Assembly: GCF_900091845.1 (NCBI RefSeq)
Contig: NZ_FMCI01000320.1
Location: 1 to 34,647, forward strand
DNA: 34,647 nucleotides
From: Streptomyces sp. SolWspMP-5a-2
Lineage (GTDB): Bacteria > Actinomycetota > Actinomycetes > Streptomycetales > Streptomycetaceae
Reading direction: 5' to 3'
The position numbers and the translations under genes were made by a program. Every line of letters begins with the position of its first letter. Position 1 is the first letter of the stretch. Below are positions 1 through 7,922 of the stretch, piece after piece. The notes beneath the pieces were generated by a model. The model was given only the letters and a program-made list of their open reading frames with translations, made no database searches and was not told where the DNA came from.

Positions 1-1046
1 CAGCGCCGCTCGGTGCCGGTGACGGCCGTCGCGCGGGACGCGGTCCGGCGGGGCGGGGTGCCGTCTGCGGGTGTGTCCAGCGGGTCGCGGGAGCGGCGCT
101 TGGCGATCACCGCGCAGACCATGAGCTGCATCTGGTGGAACAGCATCAGCGGCAGGACCGCGAGCGCGGCGTGGCCGCCGAACAGGACGCCCGCCATGGG
201 CAGCCCGGAGGCCAGGGACTTCTTGGAGCCCGCGAACTGGATGGCGATCCGGTCCTCCCGGCCGAAGCCGAGCGCCTTGCCGCCGTACCAGGTCAGGCAG
301 AGCATCACGGCGAGCAGGACGGCCTCGACGACCAGCAGTCCGCCCAGCCGCGCGGCGCTGACCTGGTGCCAGATGCCCTGGACCATGCCCTCGCTGAACG
401 CGGTGTAGACGACGAGCAGGATCGAACCGCGGTCGACGAGGCCGAGGATCCGCTTGTGCCGGGTGATGAACCCGCCGATCCAGCGGCGCAGCAGCTGTCC
501 GGCGAGGAACGGCACGAGCAGGTGCAGCACGATCTCCGTCAGCGAGTCGGCGGAGAAGCCGCCCGCGCCGGAGCCGAGCAGGACCGCCGCGAGCAGCGGG
601 GTGGCGACGATGCCGACCAGGGACGAGAAGGAGCCCGCGCAGATCGCGGCGGGGACGTTGCCGCGGGCCATCGAGGTGAAGGCGATCGACGACTGGACCG
701 TGGACGGCACCAGGGTGAGGAAGAGGAGCCCCTGGTAGACCGGCTGGGTGAGCAGCGCGGGGACGAGTCCGCGGGCGGCCAGGCCGAGGAGCGGGAAGAC
801 GACGAAGGTGCAGGCCAGGACGGTGACGTGGAGGCGCCAGTGGCGCAGCCCCTCGACGGCCTCGCGGGTGGAGAGCCGGGCTCCGTAGAGGAAGAAGAGG
901 ACGGCGATCGCGGCGGTGGAGGCGCCCGAGGCGACGTCGGCGGTGGTGCCGCGGGCCGGGAGGAGGGCCGCGAGACCCACGGTCGCGAGCAGCAGCAGGA
1001 TGTACGGGTCGATCGGGATGCGGCTCGGCCGACGCAGGCGCTTCAC
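1..1046 (-). CDS. SBF-like (bile acid:sodium symporter family) transporter, 3' end outside window
   Basis: The frame is open from a GTG at 1046 to the left edge, 348 codons with no stop, so the C-terminus is cut off; the family is usually about 330 residues, so little should be missing. The start is set by a GGAG five bases upstream and by the N-terminus VKRLRRPSRIPIDPYIL, which runs straight into the first membrane segment. About ten hydrophobic segments follow. The stretch VPSTVQSSIAFTSMARGN is the hallmark of the SBF-like (PF13593, YfeH/SLC10A7-type) branch, so sodium-coupled uptake of an organic anion is the family expectation; the substrate cannot be read from sequence. The gene is divergent from the LysR regulator and a plausible target of it. 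Confidence 0.85.
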   Translation of the reverse strand, partial: MKRLRRPSRIPIDPYILLLLATVGLAALLPARGTTADVASGASTAAIAVLFFLYGARLSTREAVEGLRHWRLHVTVLACTFVVFPLLGLAARGLVPALLTQPVYQGLLFLTLVPSTVQSSIAFTSMARGNVPAAICAGSFSSLVGIVATPLLAAVLLGSGAGGFSADSLTEIVLHLLVPFLAGQLLRRWIGGFITRHKRILGLVDRGSILLVVYTAFSEGMVQGIWHQVSAARLGGLLVVEAVLLAVMLCLTWYGGKALGFGREDRIAIQFAGSKKSLASGLPMAGVLFGGHAALAVLPLMLFHQMQLMVCAVIAKRRSRDPLDTPADGTPPRRTASRATAVTGTERR

Positions 1047-1146
1047 GGTGCTCCACTTGCTCTGTGCTGTCAGTGATCATGTGCGGGGCGGCGACCCGAG
1101 GTCCCCCGCTCATCGTCCTCCCGCGCCGGCCGATCGGGAATCCGTC

Positions 1147-1165
1147 ATACCGTTCTGACTGTTAT
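1147..1165. promoter_or_regulatory. candidate LysR-type operator in divergent intergenic region
   Basis: The sequence ATACCGTTCTGACTGTTAT has roughly symmetrical ATA/TAT ends around a short core, as in the partly palindromic sites bound by LysR proteins. It lies about 30 bases before the LysR start and 100 before the symporter start. The symmetry is imperfect, so this is a weak call. Confidence 0.3.
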
Positions 1166-1197
1166 CGCCGTTCGTGACAACCGGCTACGGTGTCCCC

Positions 1198-2079
1198 ATG
1201 TACGACCCCTCCCAGCTGCGGACCTTCCTCGCGGTGGCGCAGACGCTGAGCTTCACGCAGGCCGCCCGGCGGCTCGGGCTGCGGCAGTCGACGGTGAGCC
1301 AGCACGTGCGGCGGCTGGAGGACGCCACCGGGCGGCAGCTGTTCTCCCGGGACACGCACTCGGTGGAGCTGACCGAGGACGGCGAGGCCATGCTCGGGTT
1401 CGCGCGGCGGCTGCTGGAGGTGCACGAGCAGGCGGCGGCGTTCTTCACCGGGACCCGGCTGCGCGGGCGGCTGCGCTTCGGCGCCTCGGAGGACTTCGTG
1501 CTGACCCGGCTGCCGGAGATCCTGGAGGGGTTCCGGCACGACCACCCGGAGGTCGACCTGGAGCTGACGGTGGAGCTGTCGGGCACCCTGCACGAGCGGC
1601 TGGCGGCGGGCAAGCTGGACCTGGTGCTGGCCAAGCGGCGCGCCGAGGACCCGCGCGGGGAGCTGGTCTGGCACGACGACCTGGTGTGGATCGGGGCGGA
1701 GCGGCTGCGGCTCGACCCGGACCGGCCCCTCCCGCTGATCGTCTACCCGCCGCCCGGGATCACCCGCGCCCTCGCCCTGGAGGCCCTGGAGCGGGCGGGC
1801 CGCTCCTGGCGCGTCGCCTGCACCAGCGGCAGCCTCAACGGCCTGATCGCGGCGGCGCGGGCCGGACTGGGTGTCATGGCGCACTCCCGTGGCCTCGTCC
1901 CGCCCGGCCTGGTCCGCGTCCCCGACCGCTTCGGCCTGCCGGAACTGGGCCGCGTCGACTTCGTGCTGGTCCACGGCGACCGCCGGGCCGCCGCCCAGGA
2001 CGCGGCGGACGCCTTGGCGGAGGCGATCCTGGGCGGCGGCGACCGCTTGCAGCGCGGACGGCACGGCCAGGTCGTGTGA
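1198..2079 (+). CDS. LysR-family transcriptional regulator
   Basis: A 293-residue protein, normal for the family. Residues about 4-62 form the winged HTH (FLAVAQTLSFTQAARRLG followed by STVSQHVRRLE), and residues about 90-285 the periplasmic-binding-protein-like effector domain. The start is the ATG giving MYDPSQLRTFL, since LysR proteins begin a few residues before the HTH. The protein should bind the 150-bp gap to the divergent symporter gene and control it in response to a small ligand; that pairing is inferred from layout. The gene converges with the Lrp-type regulator: the two stops are 22 bp apart and sit at the feet of an imperfect hairpin (2076-2105). Confidence 0.9.
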   Translation: MYDPSQLRTFLAVAQTLSFTQAARRLGLRQSTVSQHVRRLEDATGRQLFSRDTHSVELTEDGEAMLGFARRLLEVHEQAAAFFTGTRLRGRLRFGASEDFVLTRLPEILEGFRHDHPEVDLELTVELSGTLHERLAAGKLDLVLAKRRAEDPRGELVWHDDLVWIGAERLRLDPDRPLPLIVYPPPGITRALALEALERAGRSWRVACTSGSLNGLIAAARAGLGVMAHSRGLVPPGLVRVPDRFGLPELGRVDFVLVHGDRRAAAQDAADALAEAILGGGDRLQRGRHGQVV

Positions 2080-2105
2080 AGTCCCGGGCCCGTGGGTCTT
2101 TTCAC
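2076..2105. terminator. imperfect bidirectional hairpin at convergent gene ends
   Basis: GTGAA at 2076-2080 pairs with TTCAC at 2101-2105, and an inner CCC/GGG pairing closes the loop. The stop of the LysR gene (2077-2079) and the stop of the minus-strand Lrp gene (2104-2102) both lie in the outer stem. A short T-run (2099-2102) follows in the plus direction. Confidence 0.4.
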
Positions 2106-3112
2106 CCCGCCGACGGGCGGGTGGCCGGTGCCCTGCGGCGGGTCGTGCGGTAGGTGATCTGCTTGACCCGGCGCAGGTAGGGCGTCACCTCCACGTGCTG
2201 GATGCCGGGCAGGGCGCCCAGCGGGCCGCTGAGGTAGGCGTAGAGGTCGGCGGTGCTCGCCACCACCGCCGTCGCGATCAGGTTGGTCGGGCCCGCGGTG
2301 GCCGACGCGTGGGCGATCGGGGCGTGCGCGGCCATCGCCTCGCCGACCTCGTGCAGGGCCGCCGGGGTCGTCGTCAGCCACAGGACGGCGGAGACCGGGC
2401 GGCCGAGGATCTCCGGGTCCCACTCGACGTCGAGGTGGATCGCGCCGGAGGCGAGCAGCGTGGCGAGACGGCGTTTGACGGCCGACTCCGAGCGGCCGGT
2501 GGCGCGTTGCAGCTCGGGGTAGGTGGCGCGGCCGTCGCGCTCCAGGACGGCGAGCAGCGGCTCGTCGTCGGGCGTGATGCGGGCGGGGCCCGGGTCGGGC
2601 ACCGGGTCGGGGCGCAGCGCCTCGATCTCGTCGGGGGTGAGCGCGCCGAACTTGCGCAGCCAGCCGGAGGGGCCACCGTAGAAGCGGTGCAGCAGTTGGT
2701 GGGCGCGGATCTCCATCAGGCGCGGGGTGCGCGGGAGCCTGCCGAGGAGCAGGTCGTCGCGGTCGCCCGGGGTGCGGGGGCGGGTGCCGCATATGACCTC
2801 GGTGCCGCCCGAGGCGATGCCTATCCAGCTCGTGTCGGAGCGGGTGGCGAGCGCCTCGGCGATGGCCACGGCGCTGTCGGGGACGCAGCGCAGCCGCAGC
2901 GTCCACTCGTCCTGGCCGAGGGCCACCGCGTCGCGGAGGGTGACGACGCGCAGGCCGCCCTCGGCGCACAGCCGCCGGTAGCGGCGGGCGACCGTCTGGT
3001 CGGAGACGCCGAGGACCGAACCGAGGCGGCTGAAGGAGGCGCGTCCGTTGGTCTCCAGGGCCGCGAGCAGCCGCAGGTCCAGCCTGTCGAACGTGGTGGA
3101 TTCCTTCTCCAT
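2102..3112 (-). CDS. doubled Lrp/AsnC-family transcriptional regulator
   Basis: The protein has 336 residues, twice the usual 150-160 for Lrp/AsnC. It reads as a tandem duplication: HTH at about 11-50 (LLAALETNGRASFSRLGSVL), a ligand-binding RAM-like region to about 165, a second HTH at about 178-220 (LLAVLERDGRATYPELQRA) and a second RAM domain to the end. The ATG giving MEKESTTFDRLDL is chosen because the first HTH begins ten residues later; the frame stays open further upstream but encodes low-complexity Arg/Gly sequence. It is divergent from the MFS efflux gene, and the shared 116-bp gap carries a spaced inverted repeat, so local control of the efflux pump is likely. Confidence 0.88.
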   Translation of the reverse strand: MEKESTTFDRLDLRLLAALETNGRASFSRLGSVLGVSDQTVARRYRRLCAEGGLRVVTLRDAVALGQDEWTLRLRCVPDSAVAIAEALATRSDTSWIGIASGGTEVICGTRPRTPGDRDDLLLGRLPRTPRLMEIRAHQLLHRFYGGPSGWLRKFGALTPDEIEALRPDPVPDPGPARITPDDEPLLAVLERDGRATYPELQRATGRSESAVKRRLATLLASGAIHLDVEWDPEILGRPVSAVLWLTTTPAALHEVGEAMAAHAPIAHASATAGPTNLIATAVVASTADLYAYLSGPLGALPGIQHVEVTPYLRRVKQITYRTTRRRAPATRPSAG

Positions 3113-3129
3113 ACCGGCCGCTCCTGTCG

Positions 3130-3203
3130 GATTCCGTCGCCCGGCGGCCGCTCTTCCCCGTGTTCGGCCGCCCTCCCCCCATCGTACGGAGCGGGACGGA
3201 ATC
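3130..3203. promoter_or_regulatory. spaced inverted repeat between Lrp-type regulator and MFS gene
   Basis: GATTCCGTC (3130-3138) and its exact reverse complement GACGGAATC (3195-3203) flank the middle of the divergent gap. The right copy is also inside a small palindrome, GGACG-GAAT-CGTCC (3194-3207). Paired distant half-sites suit a multimeric Lrp-like protein that wraps DNA; binding is inferred. Confidence 0.4.
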
Positions 3204-3228
3204 GTCCGCAGAGCGGAAGGAACGAAGG

Positions 3229-4728
3229 ATGCGTACATGGGGGCCGCTCACGGCGGTGTGCCTGGGCACGTTCATGCTGTTGCTCGACGTGACGATCGCG
3301 GTGGTGGCGCTGCCGGACATGGCGCGGTCGCTGCACGCGTCGCTCAGCGATCTCCAGTGGGTGATGGACGGGTACGCGCTGGCGCTGGCCGCGCTGCTGC
3401 TGGGGACGGGCGCGGCGGCGGACGTGCTGGGGCGGCGCCGGGTGCACCTGGCGGGGATCGGGGTGTTCGCGACGGCGTCGCTGCTGTGCGGGCTGGCGAC
3501 CGGCCCGGGGATGCTGGTCGCGGCGCGCGGGCTGCAGGGGCTGGGCGCGGCGGCGATGTTCGCGACGACGCTCCCGCTGCTCGGCTCGCTCTACCAGGGG
3601 CGGCGGCGGTCGGTGGCGCTCGGGGTGTGGGGCGCGGTGAGCGGCGCGGCGGCGGCGGTCGGGCCGGTGCTCGGCGGGCTGCTGACGGAGGGGCCGGGGT
3701 GGCGGTGGATCTTCTGGGTCAACCTGCCGGTGAGCGTGGTGGCCGTGTGGCTGATGGTGCGGGTGGTGCCCGAGTCGCACGGGGCGCGGGACCGGCGCCT
3801 GGACTGGGCGGGCACGGTGACCTTCGCGGCCTGCGCCGCCGCGCTGACGTACGGCGCGGTGCGGGCCGGGTCGCACGGCTGGGGCGAGGGCGGCACCCTC
3901 GTGACCTTCGCGGTGGCCGCCGCCGCGCTGGTCGCGTTCGTGGCCGTCGAACGGCGGGTGCGTGACCCGCTGCTCGACCCGCGGCTGTTCCTGAAGCCCG
4001 CGTTCTCCGGGGTGATGGTCGGCGCGCTCGCCTTCAACGCGGCGGCGTTCAGCCTGATGGCGTACGACTCGATCTGGCTCCAGACGGTGCTGGGGATGAG
4101 CCCGGTCCGCGGCGGTCTGGCGTTCGTGTGGATGTCCCTGTCGGCGTTCGTGGTCGCGGCCCTGGGCGGACGGCTGCTGCACGGGGTGCCGGCCGGGATC
4201 ACGGTGGGCGGCGGGCTGCTGCTGATCGGCGCGGGCCAGTTCTGCATGACCGGGCTCGACGCGGGGTCCACGGCGTCGGCGCTGGTGCCGGGTCTGGTCC
4301 TGGTCGGGGTCGGCACCGGACTGGTGACACCGGGCATCGCGGGCGCGGCGCTGGCGTCGGTGGAGCCGCAGCGGGCCGGGATGGCGGGCGGGGCGGTCAA
4401 CACGTTCCGTCAGCTGGGGTACGCGCTGGGCATCGCGGGCTACGGCACCGTCGTCACCCACCGGATGGGCGAGGAGCTGCCGCGGGAGGCCGCGCACGCG
4501 CTCGCGGGCGGCGGGGCCGGGGCGCTGCGCGGGGCGTTCCCCGAGGAGGCGCTGCGCGCGGCGTTCGCCTCGGGTCTCGACACCGCGGCGGTCGTCGCCG
4601 GGGTGACCGCGACGGTCGCGGGGGTGCTGGTGATCGCCCTGGTCAGGCCGTCCGCGAGGGCGGCCGGGCGGGATGCGGGACCGGCCCGCGAGCCGGTCGC
4701 CGAGGGGGCCGCGGCACCCCGGGGATGA
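3229..4728 (+). CDS. MFS transporter, DHA2 (EmrB/QacA-like) drug:H+ antiporter
   Basis: A 499-residue membrane protein with about 14 hydrophobic segments, the DHA2 pattern. Seen motifs are LDVTIAVVALPDM in TM1, WVMDGYALALAA in TM2, a motif A-type loop GAAADVLGRRRVHL after TM2 and motif C GPVLGGLLT in TM5. The cytoplasmic tail is Arg/Ala/Gly-rich. The ATG follows a GGAAGGAACGAAGG purine stretch and gives MRTWGPLTAV, close to TM1. The family exports hydrophobic toxic compounds in exchange for protons; the substrate is unknown. It sits back-to-back with the doubled Lrp regulator, a normal local-regulator arrangement. Confidence 0.9.
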   Translation: MRTWGPLTAVCLGTFMLLLDVTIAVVALPDMARSLHASLSDLQWVMDGYALALAALLLGTGAAADVLGRRRVHLAGIGVFATASLLCGLATGPGMLVAARGLQGLGAAAMFATTLPLLGSLYQGRRRSVALGVWGAVSGAAAAVGPVLGGLLTEGPGWRWIFWVNLPVSVVAVWLMVRVVPESHGARDRRLDWAGTVTFAACAAALTYGAVRAGSHGWGEGGTLVTFAVAAAALVAFVAVERRVRDPLLDPRLFLKPAFSGVMVGALAFNAAAFSLMAYDSIWLQTVLGMSPVRGGLAFVWMSLSAFVVAALGGRLLHGVPAGITVGGGLLLIGAGQFCMTGLDAGSTASALVPGLVLVGVGTGLVTPGIAGAALASVEPQRAGMAGGAVNTFRQLGYALGIAGYGTVVTHRMGEELPREAAHALAGGGAGALRGAFPEEALRAAFASGLDTAAVVAGVTATVAGVLVIALVRPSARAAGRDAGPAREPVAEGAAAPRG

Positions 4729-4771
4729 CGCACCGGAAGGGGTGCGTCGGGTCGTACAGATTCGGTGGAGA

Positions 4772-4804
4772 TTACGGTACCGAAACTTACTCAACCGTCA
4801 GTTT
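4772..4804. promoter_or_regulatory. overlapping palindromes upstream of acyl-CoA ligase
   Basis: Two dyads overlap. The first is TT-A-CGGTACCG-A-AA (4772-4785), with one mismatched pair. The second is AAACTTAC-N6-GTCAGTTT (4783-4804), with 8-bp arms and one mismatch. They lie in the 228-bp gap before the acyl-CoA ligase. A TetR-type fatty-acid repressor is one possibility; that is inference. Confidence 0.4.
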
Positions 4805-4956
4805 TCTGTCCGACCCTTCCCCTTGTGCGGGCATTTCCGCCACCGCCCGGTGCGGGGCCGCGCGGTGGCCGGTCCCGCACCCCCTCCCGGCCCCATCGCG
4901 GGTGGGGTAGCTTTCACGGCGCTGTACGGAGCGTCACCGGAAAGCGGGGAGCGGGT

Positions 4957-6783
4957 TTGCTCGAGTTCACCAACCCTCCGTTGGCCGCGGCACCGCCGGT
5001 GGGCGGTCTGGCCGACGTCGTCTTCCAGCGCGCCCAGGACGATCCGCGGCACGTCTCGCTCGGCCGCAAGGACAGGCGCGGCCGCTGGCGGGACGTCACC
5101 GCCTCGGAGTTCCGTGACGAGGTGCTGGCCCTCGCCAAGGGCATGCTGGCGCGGGGGGTCAGGTTCGGCGACCGGGTCGCCATCATGTCCCGCACCCGCT
5201 ACGAGTGGACCCTCTTCGACTACGCGCTGTGGACGATCGGCGCCCAGGTGGTGCCGGTCTACCCGACCTCGTCGGCCGAGCAGTGCTTCTGGATGCTGTA
5301 CGACGCGGAGTGCACGGCGGCGGTCGTCGAGCACGAGGACCACGCGATGACGATCGCCACCGTCATCGACCGGCTCCCCCGGCTGCGCCAGCTCTGGCAG
5401 TTGGACACCGGCGCCGTGCAGGAGCTGTACGACGCGGGCACCTCCCTCGACGACGAGGTGGTGCACCGGCACCGGCAGGCGGTCACCCCGGACTCCACCG
5501 CGACGGTCATCTACACGTCCGGCACCACCGGCAGGCCCAAGGGCTGTGTCATCACCCACGGCAGCTTCATGTGGGAGGCGGACACCGTCATCGACGGCTG
5601 GGAGACGGTGTTCCACTCCCGCAAGGGCGACGAGGCGTCGACGCTGCTGTTCCTGCCGCTTGCGCATGTCTTCGGGCGGATGGTGGAGGTCGCGGCGATC
5701 CGCGGCGGGGTGCGTTTCGGCCACCAGCCGCAGCTCAACGCGGCGGCCCTGCTGCCCGATCTGGCCGCGTTCAGGCCGACGTTCATCCTCGCCGTGCCGT
5801 ACATCTTCGAGAAGGTCTTCAACGCGGCGCGCAGGAAGGCGGAGAAGGAGGGCAAGGCCGGTCCCTTCGAGAAGGCCGTCGACATCGCGGTGCGGTACGC
5901 CGACGCGATGGAGGCGCGCGCCTGGGGCGTGGGTCCCGGTCCCTCGGCCGGACTGCGGATGCAGCACCAGCTCTTCGACAAGCTGGTCTACGCGAAGGTG
6001 CGGGCGGCGATGGGCGGCCGGATCCGCAACGCGATGTCCGGCGGCTCCGCGATGGACCGCAGGCTCGGGCTGTTCTTCGCGGGCGCGGGCGTCCAGATCT
6101 ACGAGGGGTACGGCCTCACGGAGTCGACGGCGGCGGCCACCGCCAACCCGCCCGACCGCACCCGCTACGGCACGGTCGGGCAGCCCATCCCCGGAGTGAC
6201 CGTGCACATCGCGGACGACGGGGAGATCTGGCTCAGCGGTCCGAACGTCTTCCAGGGCTACCTCAACAACCAGAAGGCCACCGACGGCACCCTGCACGAC
6301 GGCTGGCTGGCCACCGGCGACCTCGGCTCGCTGGACGAGGACGGCTACCTCACCATCACCGGGCGCAAGAAGGAGATCCTGGTGACCTCGGGCGGCAAGA
6401 GCGTCTCGCCCGGGGTGCTGGAGGAGCGGGTGCGCGACCATCCGCTGGTCAACCAGTGCATCGTGGTGGGCAACGACCGCCCCTACATCGCCGCCCTGGT
6501 CACGCTGGACCACGAGGCGATCGACCACTGGCTGGCGATGCGCAACAAGCCCCGGCTCTCCCGGGCCGAACTGGTGCGGGACGCCGATCTGGAGGCCGAG
6601 GTGCGCCGGGCGGTGGTCGCCGCCAACACGCTGGTCTCGCAGGCGGAGTCGATCCGCACCTTCCGCATCCTGGCGCAGCCGTTCACCGAGGAGCACGGGC
6701 TGCTCACCCCGTCGCTGAAGCTGAAGCGCAAGGCGATCGAGACCGCCTACGCGGCCGAGGTGGACGCCCTCTACCGGGCCTGA
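4957..6783 (+). CDS. long-chain fatty acid--CoA ligase (AMP-forming)
   Basis: The enzyme activates fatty acids to acyl-CoA through an acyl-adenylate in the cytoplasm. At 608 residues it has the full ANL-superfamily motif series: P-loop VIYTSGTTGRPKGCV, EGYGLTES (A5), LATGDLG (A7), the hinge region ITGRKKEILVTSGGKSVSP (A8) and the C-terminal catalytic-lysine segment PSLKLKRKA (A10). It most resembles the FadD15/FAA1-like branch. I chose the TTG at 4957, which follows GGGGAG by five bases and gives LLEFTNPPLA; relatives typically begin MxEFTNPPLA. An upstream ATG at 4765 would add 64 low-complexity residues and read through the overlapping palindromes, so it is unlikely. The aldo/keto reductase starts 127 bp downstream. 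Confidence 0.93.
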   Translation: MLEFTNPPLAAAPPVGGLADVVFQRAQDDPRHVSLGRKDRRGRWRDVTASEFRDEVLALAKGMLARGVRFGDRVAIMSRTRYEWTLFDYALWTIGAQVVPVYPTSSAEQCFWMLYDAECTAAVVEHEDHAMTIATVIDRLPRLRQLWQLDTGAVQELYDAGTSLDDEVVHRHRQAVTPDSTATVIYTSGTTGRPKGCVITHGSFMWEADTVIDGWETVFHSRKGDEASTLLFLPLAHVFGRMVEVAAIRGGVRFGHQPQLNAAALLPDLAAFRPTFILAVPYIFEKVFNAARRKAEKEGKAGPFEKAVDIAVRYADAMEARAWGVGPGPSAGLRMQHQLFDKLVYAKVRAAMGGRIRNAMSGGSAMDRRLGLFFAGAGVQIYEGYGLTESTAAATANPPDRTRYGTVGQPIPGVTVHIADDGEIWLSGPNVFQGYLNNQKATDGTLHDGWLATGDLGSLDEDGYLTITGRKKEILVTSGGKSVSPGVLEERVRDHPLVNQCIVVGNDRPYIAALVTLDHEAIDHWLAMRNKPRLSRAELVRDADLEAEVRRAVVAANTLVSQAESIRTFRILAQPFTEEHGLLTPSLKLKRKAIETAYAAEVDALYRA

Positions 6784-6910
6784 GCCGTCTCCGCCGGGCC
6801 GTGCGGCCGGTCACATCGCCCCGGTGGATTCCGCGGTCAGGAATGCAAACGGGCTCGTGATCGTTGACGATGGGAGTGTCATCCGTCGACAACCGAAGGA
6901 TCAAGAGCCC

Positions 6911-7741
6911 GTGAGCAGCAAGGTCCCCCCGATCACCCTGAACAACGGCGTCGAGATGCCCCAGTTGGGCTTCGGCGTCTGGCAGGTTCCGGACGACGAG
7001 GCGGAGCGGGCCGTGGCCACCGCGCTGGAGTCCGGGTACCGCAGCATCGACACCGCGGCGATCTACGGCAACGAGGAGGGCACCGGCCGGGCGATCGCCG
7101 CCTCGGGCCTGGCCCGTGAGGACCTCTTCGTCACTACCAAGCTCTGGAACAGCGAGCAGGGCTACGACGCGACCCTGCGCGCGTTCGACGTGTCCCTGGG
7201 CAAGCTCGGCCTGGACCACGTCGACCTGTACCTGATCCACTGGCCCGCGCCGGACCGGGACGCGTACGTCGACACCTACAAGGCGTTCGAGAAGCTGCAC
7301 GCCGACGGCCGCATCCGCGCGATCGGTGTCTCCAACTTCCTTCCGGAGCACCTGAAGCGGCTGCTCGCCGAGACGTCGGTGGTACCGGCCGTCAACCAGA
7401 TCGAACTGCACCCGCAGCTCCAGCAGCGGGAGTTGCGGGAGCTGCACGCCGAGCACGGCATCGCGACCGAGGCCTGGTCGCCGCTCGGTTCGGGCAAGGG
7501 CCTCCTGGAGGTCCCGGCGCTGGTGGCGATCGCGCAGAAGCACGAGCGCACCCCGGCCCAGGTGGCGGTGCGCTGGCACCTGCAGACCGGCAACATCGTG
7601 ATCCCCAAGTCCGTGACGCCGTCGCGGATCAGGGAGAACATCGACGTCTTCGACTTCAGCCTGGACGACGAGGACCTGGCCGCGATCAGCGCCCTGGACG
7701 AGGGCCGCCGCGTCGGCTCGCATCCGTCGACGGTCAACTGA
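6911..7741 (+). CDS. aldo/keto reductase
   Basis: A 276-residue NADPH-dependent carbonyl reductase of the AKR3/AKR5 type (2,5-diketo-gluconate reductase-like). The catalytic tetrad is intact: D47 and Y52 in SIDTAAIYGNE, K77 in VTTKLWN and H110 in LYLIHWP. The NADPH phosphate-binding segment IPKSVTPSRIRENIDVFDF is near the C-terminus. The GTG start follows GAAGGA and gives VSSKVPPITLNNGVEMP, where the family's first strand begins; a more distal ATG at 6824 lacks a ribosome site. It is monocistronic by appearance, closed by a strong hairpin 25 bases after the stop. The natural substrate cannot be assigned. Confidence 0.93.
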   Translation: MSSKVPPITLNNGVEMPQLGFGVWQVPDDEAERAVATALESGYRSIDTAAIYGNEEGTGRAIAASGLAREDLFVTTKLWNSEQGYDATLRAFDVSLGKLGLDHVDLYLIHWPAPDRDAYVDTYKAFEKLHADGRIRAIGVSNFLPEHLKRLLAETSVVPAVNQIELHPQLQQRELRELHAEHGIATEAWSPLGSGKGLLEVPALVAIAQKHERTPAQVAVRWHLQTGNIVIPKSVTPSRIRENIDVFDFSLDDEDLAAISALDEGRRVGSHPSTVN

Positions 7742-7766
7742 CCGCGTCCGCGCCCGCGTTGACCGC

Positions 7767-7802
7767 AAGGGCCGTCCGTTCCCCGGGGAGCGGACGGCCC
7801 TT
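7767..7802 (+). terminator. strong hairpin terminator after aldo/keto reductase
   Basis: AAGGGCCGTCCGTTCCCC is followed directly by its near-exact complement, giving an 18-position dyad with a single G-U pair. In RNA this is a long stem with a minimal GC loop, ending TTCGGTG. No long U-tract is present, as is usual in Streptomyces. Confidence 0.85.
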
Positions 7803-7833
7803 CGGTGTACGGCGGTGGACTCCCCCGCTAGGG

Positions 7834-7863
7834 TTGACGCGGACACGCCGACAGGGACATCGT
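7834..7863 (+). promoter_or_regulatory. possible chitosanase promoter
   Basis: TTGACG at 7834-7839 is a good -35. The best -10 after 18 bases is CATCGT (7858-7863), only half matching consensus. It would place the start of transcription just before the palindrome at 7875-7893. Confidence 0.4.
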
Positions 7864-7874
7864 GGACCCACCCA

Positions 7875-7893
7875 GTAAGGAAAGTTTCCTAAC
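7875..7893. promoter_or_regulatory. palindromic operator of the chitosanase gene (CsnR-type box)
   Basis: The core AGGAAA-G-TTTCCT (7878-7890) is a perfect palindrome. Extended to GTAAGGAAAGTTTCCTAAC it keeps 8 of 9 pairs. It is AT-rich in a GC-rich region and lies 30 bases before the start codon. From memory, ROK-family CsnR repressors of actinobacterial chitosanase genes bind GGAAA/TTTCC palindromes of this kind; the exact consensus was not checked. Confidence 0.7.
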
Positions 7894-7922
7894 AGAACTC
7901 CTCACGGAAGGGTCCCCCCACA

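Noticed and set aside
135..1076. Plus-strand open frame of over 300 codons at the left edge
   Set aside because: It is antisense to the clear SBF-like transporter, is almost all Glu/Asp/Gly/Arg, and is a GC-bias shadow.
1743..4794. Two very long minus-strand frames (over 500 and 600 codons)
   Set aside because: They run through the LysR and MFS genes in antisense and the regulator in another frame, with Pro/Arg/Ala-rich translations and no domains.
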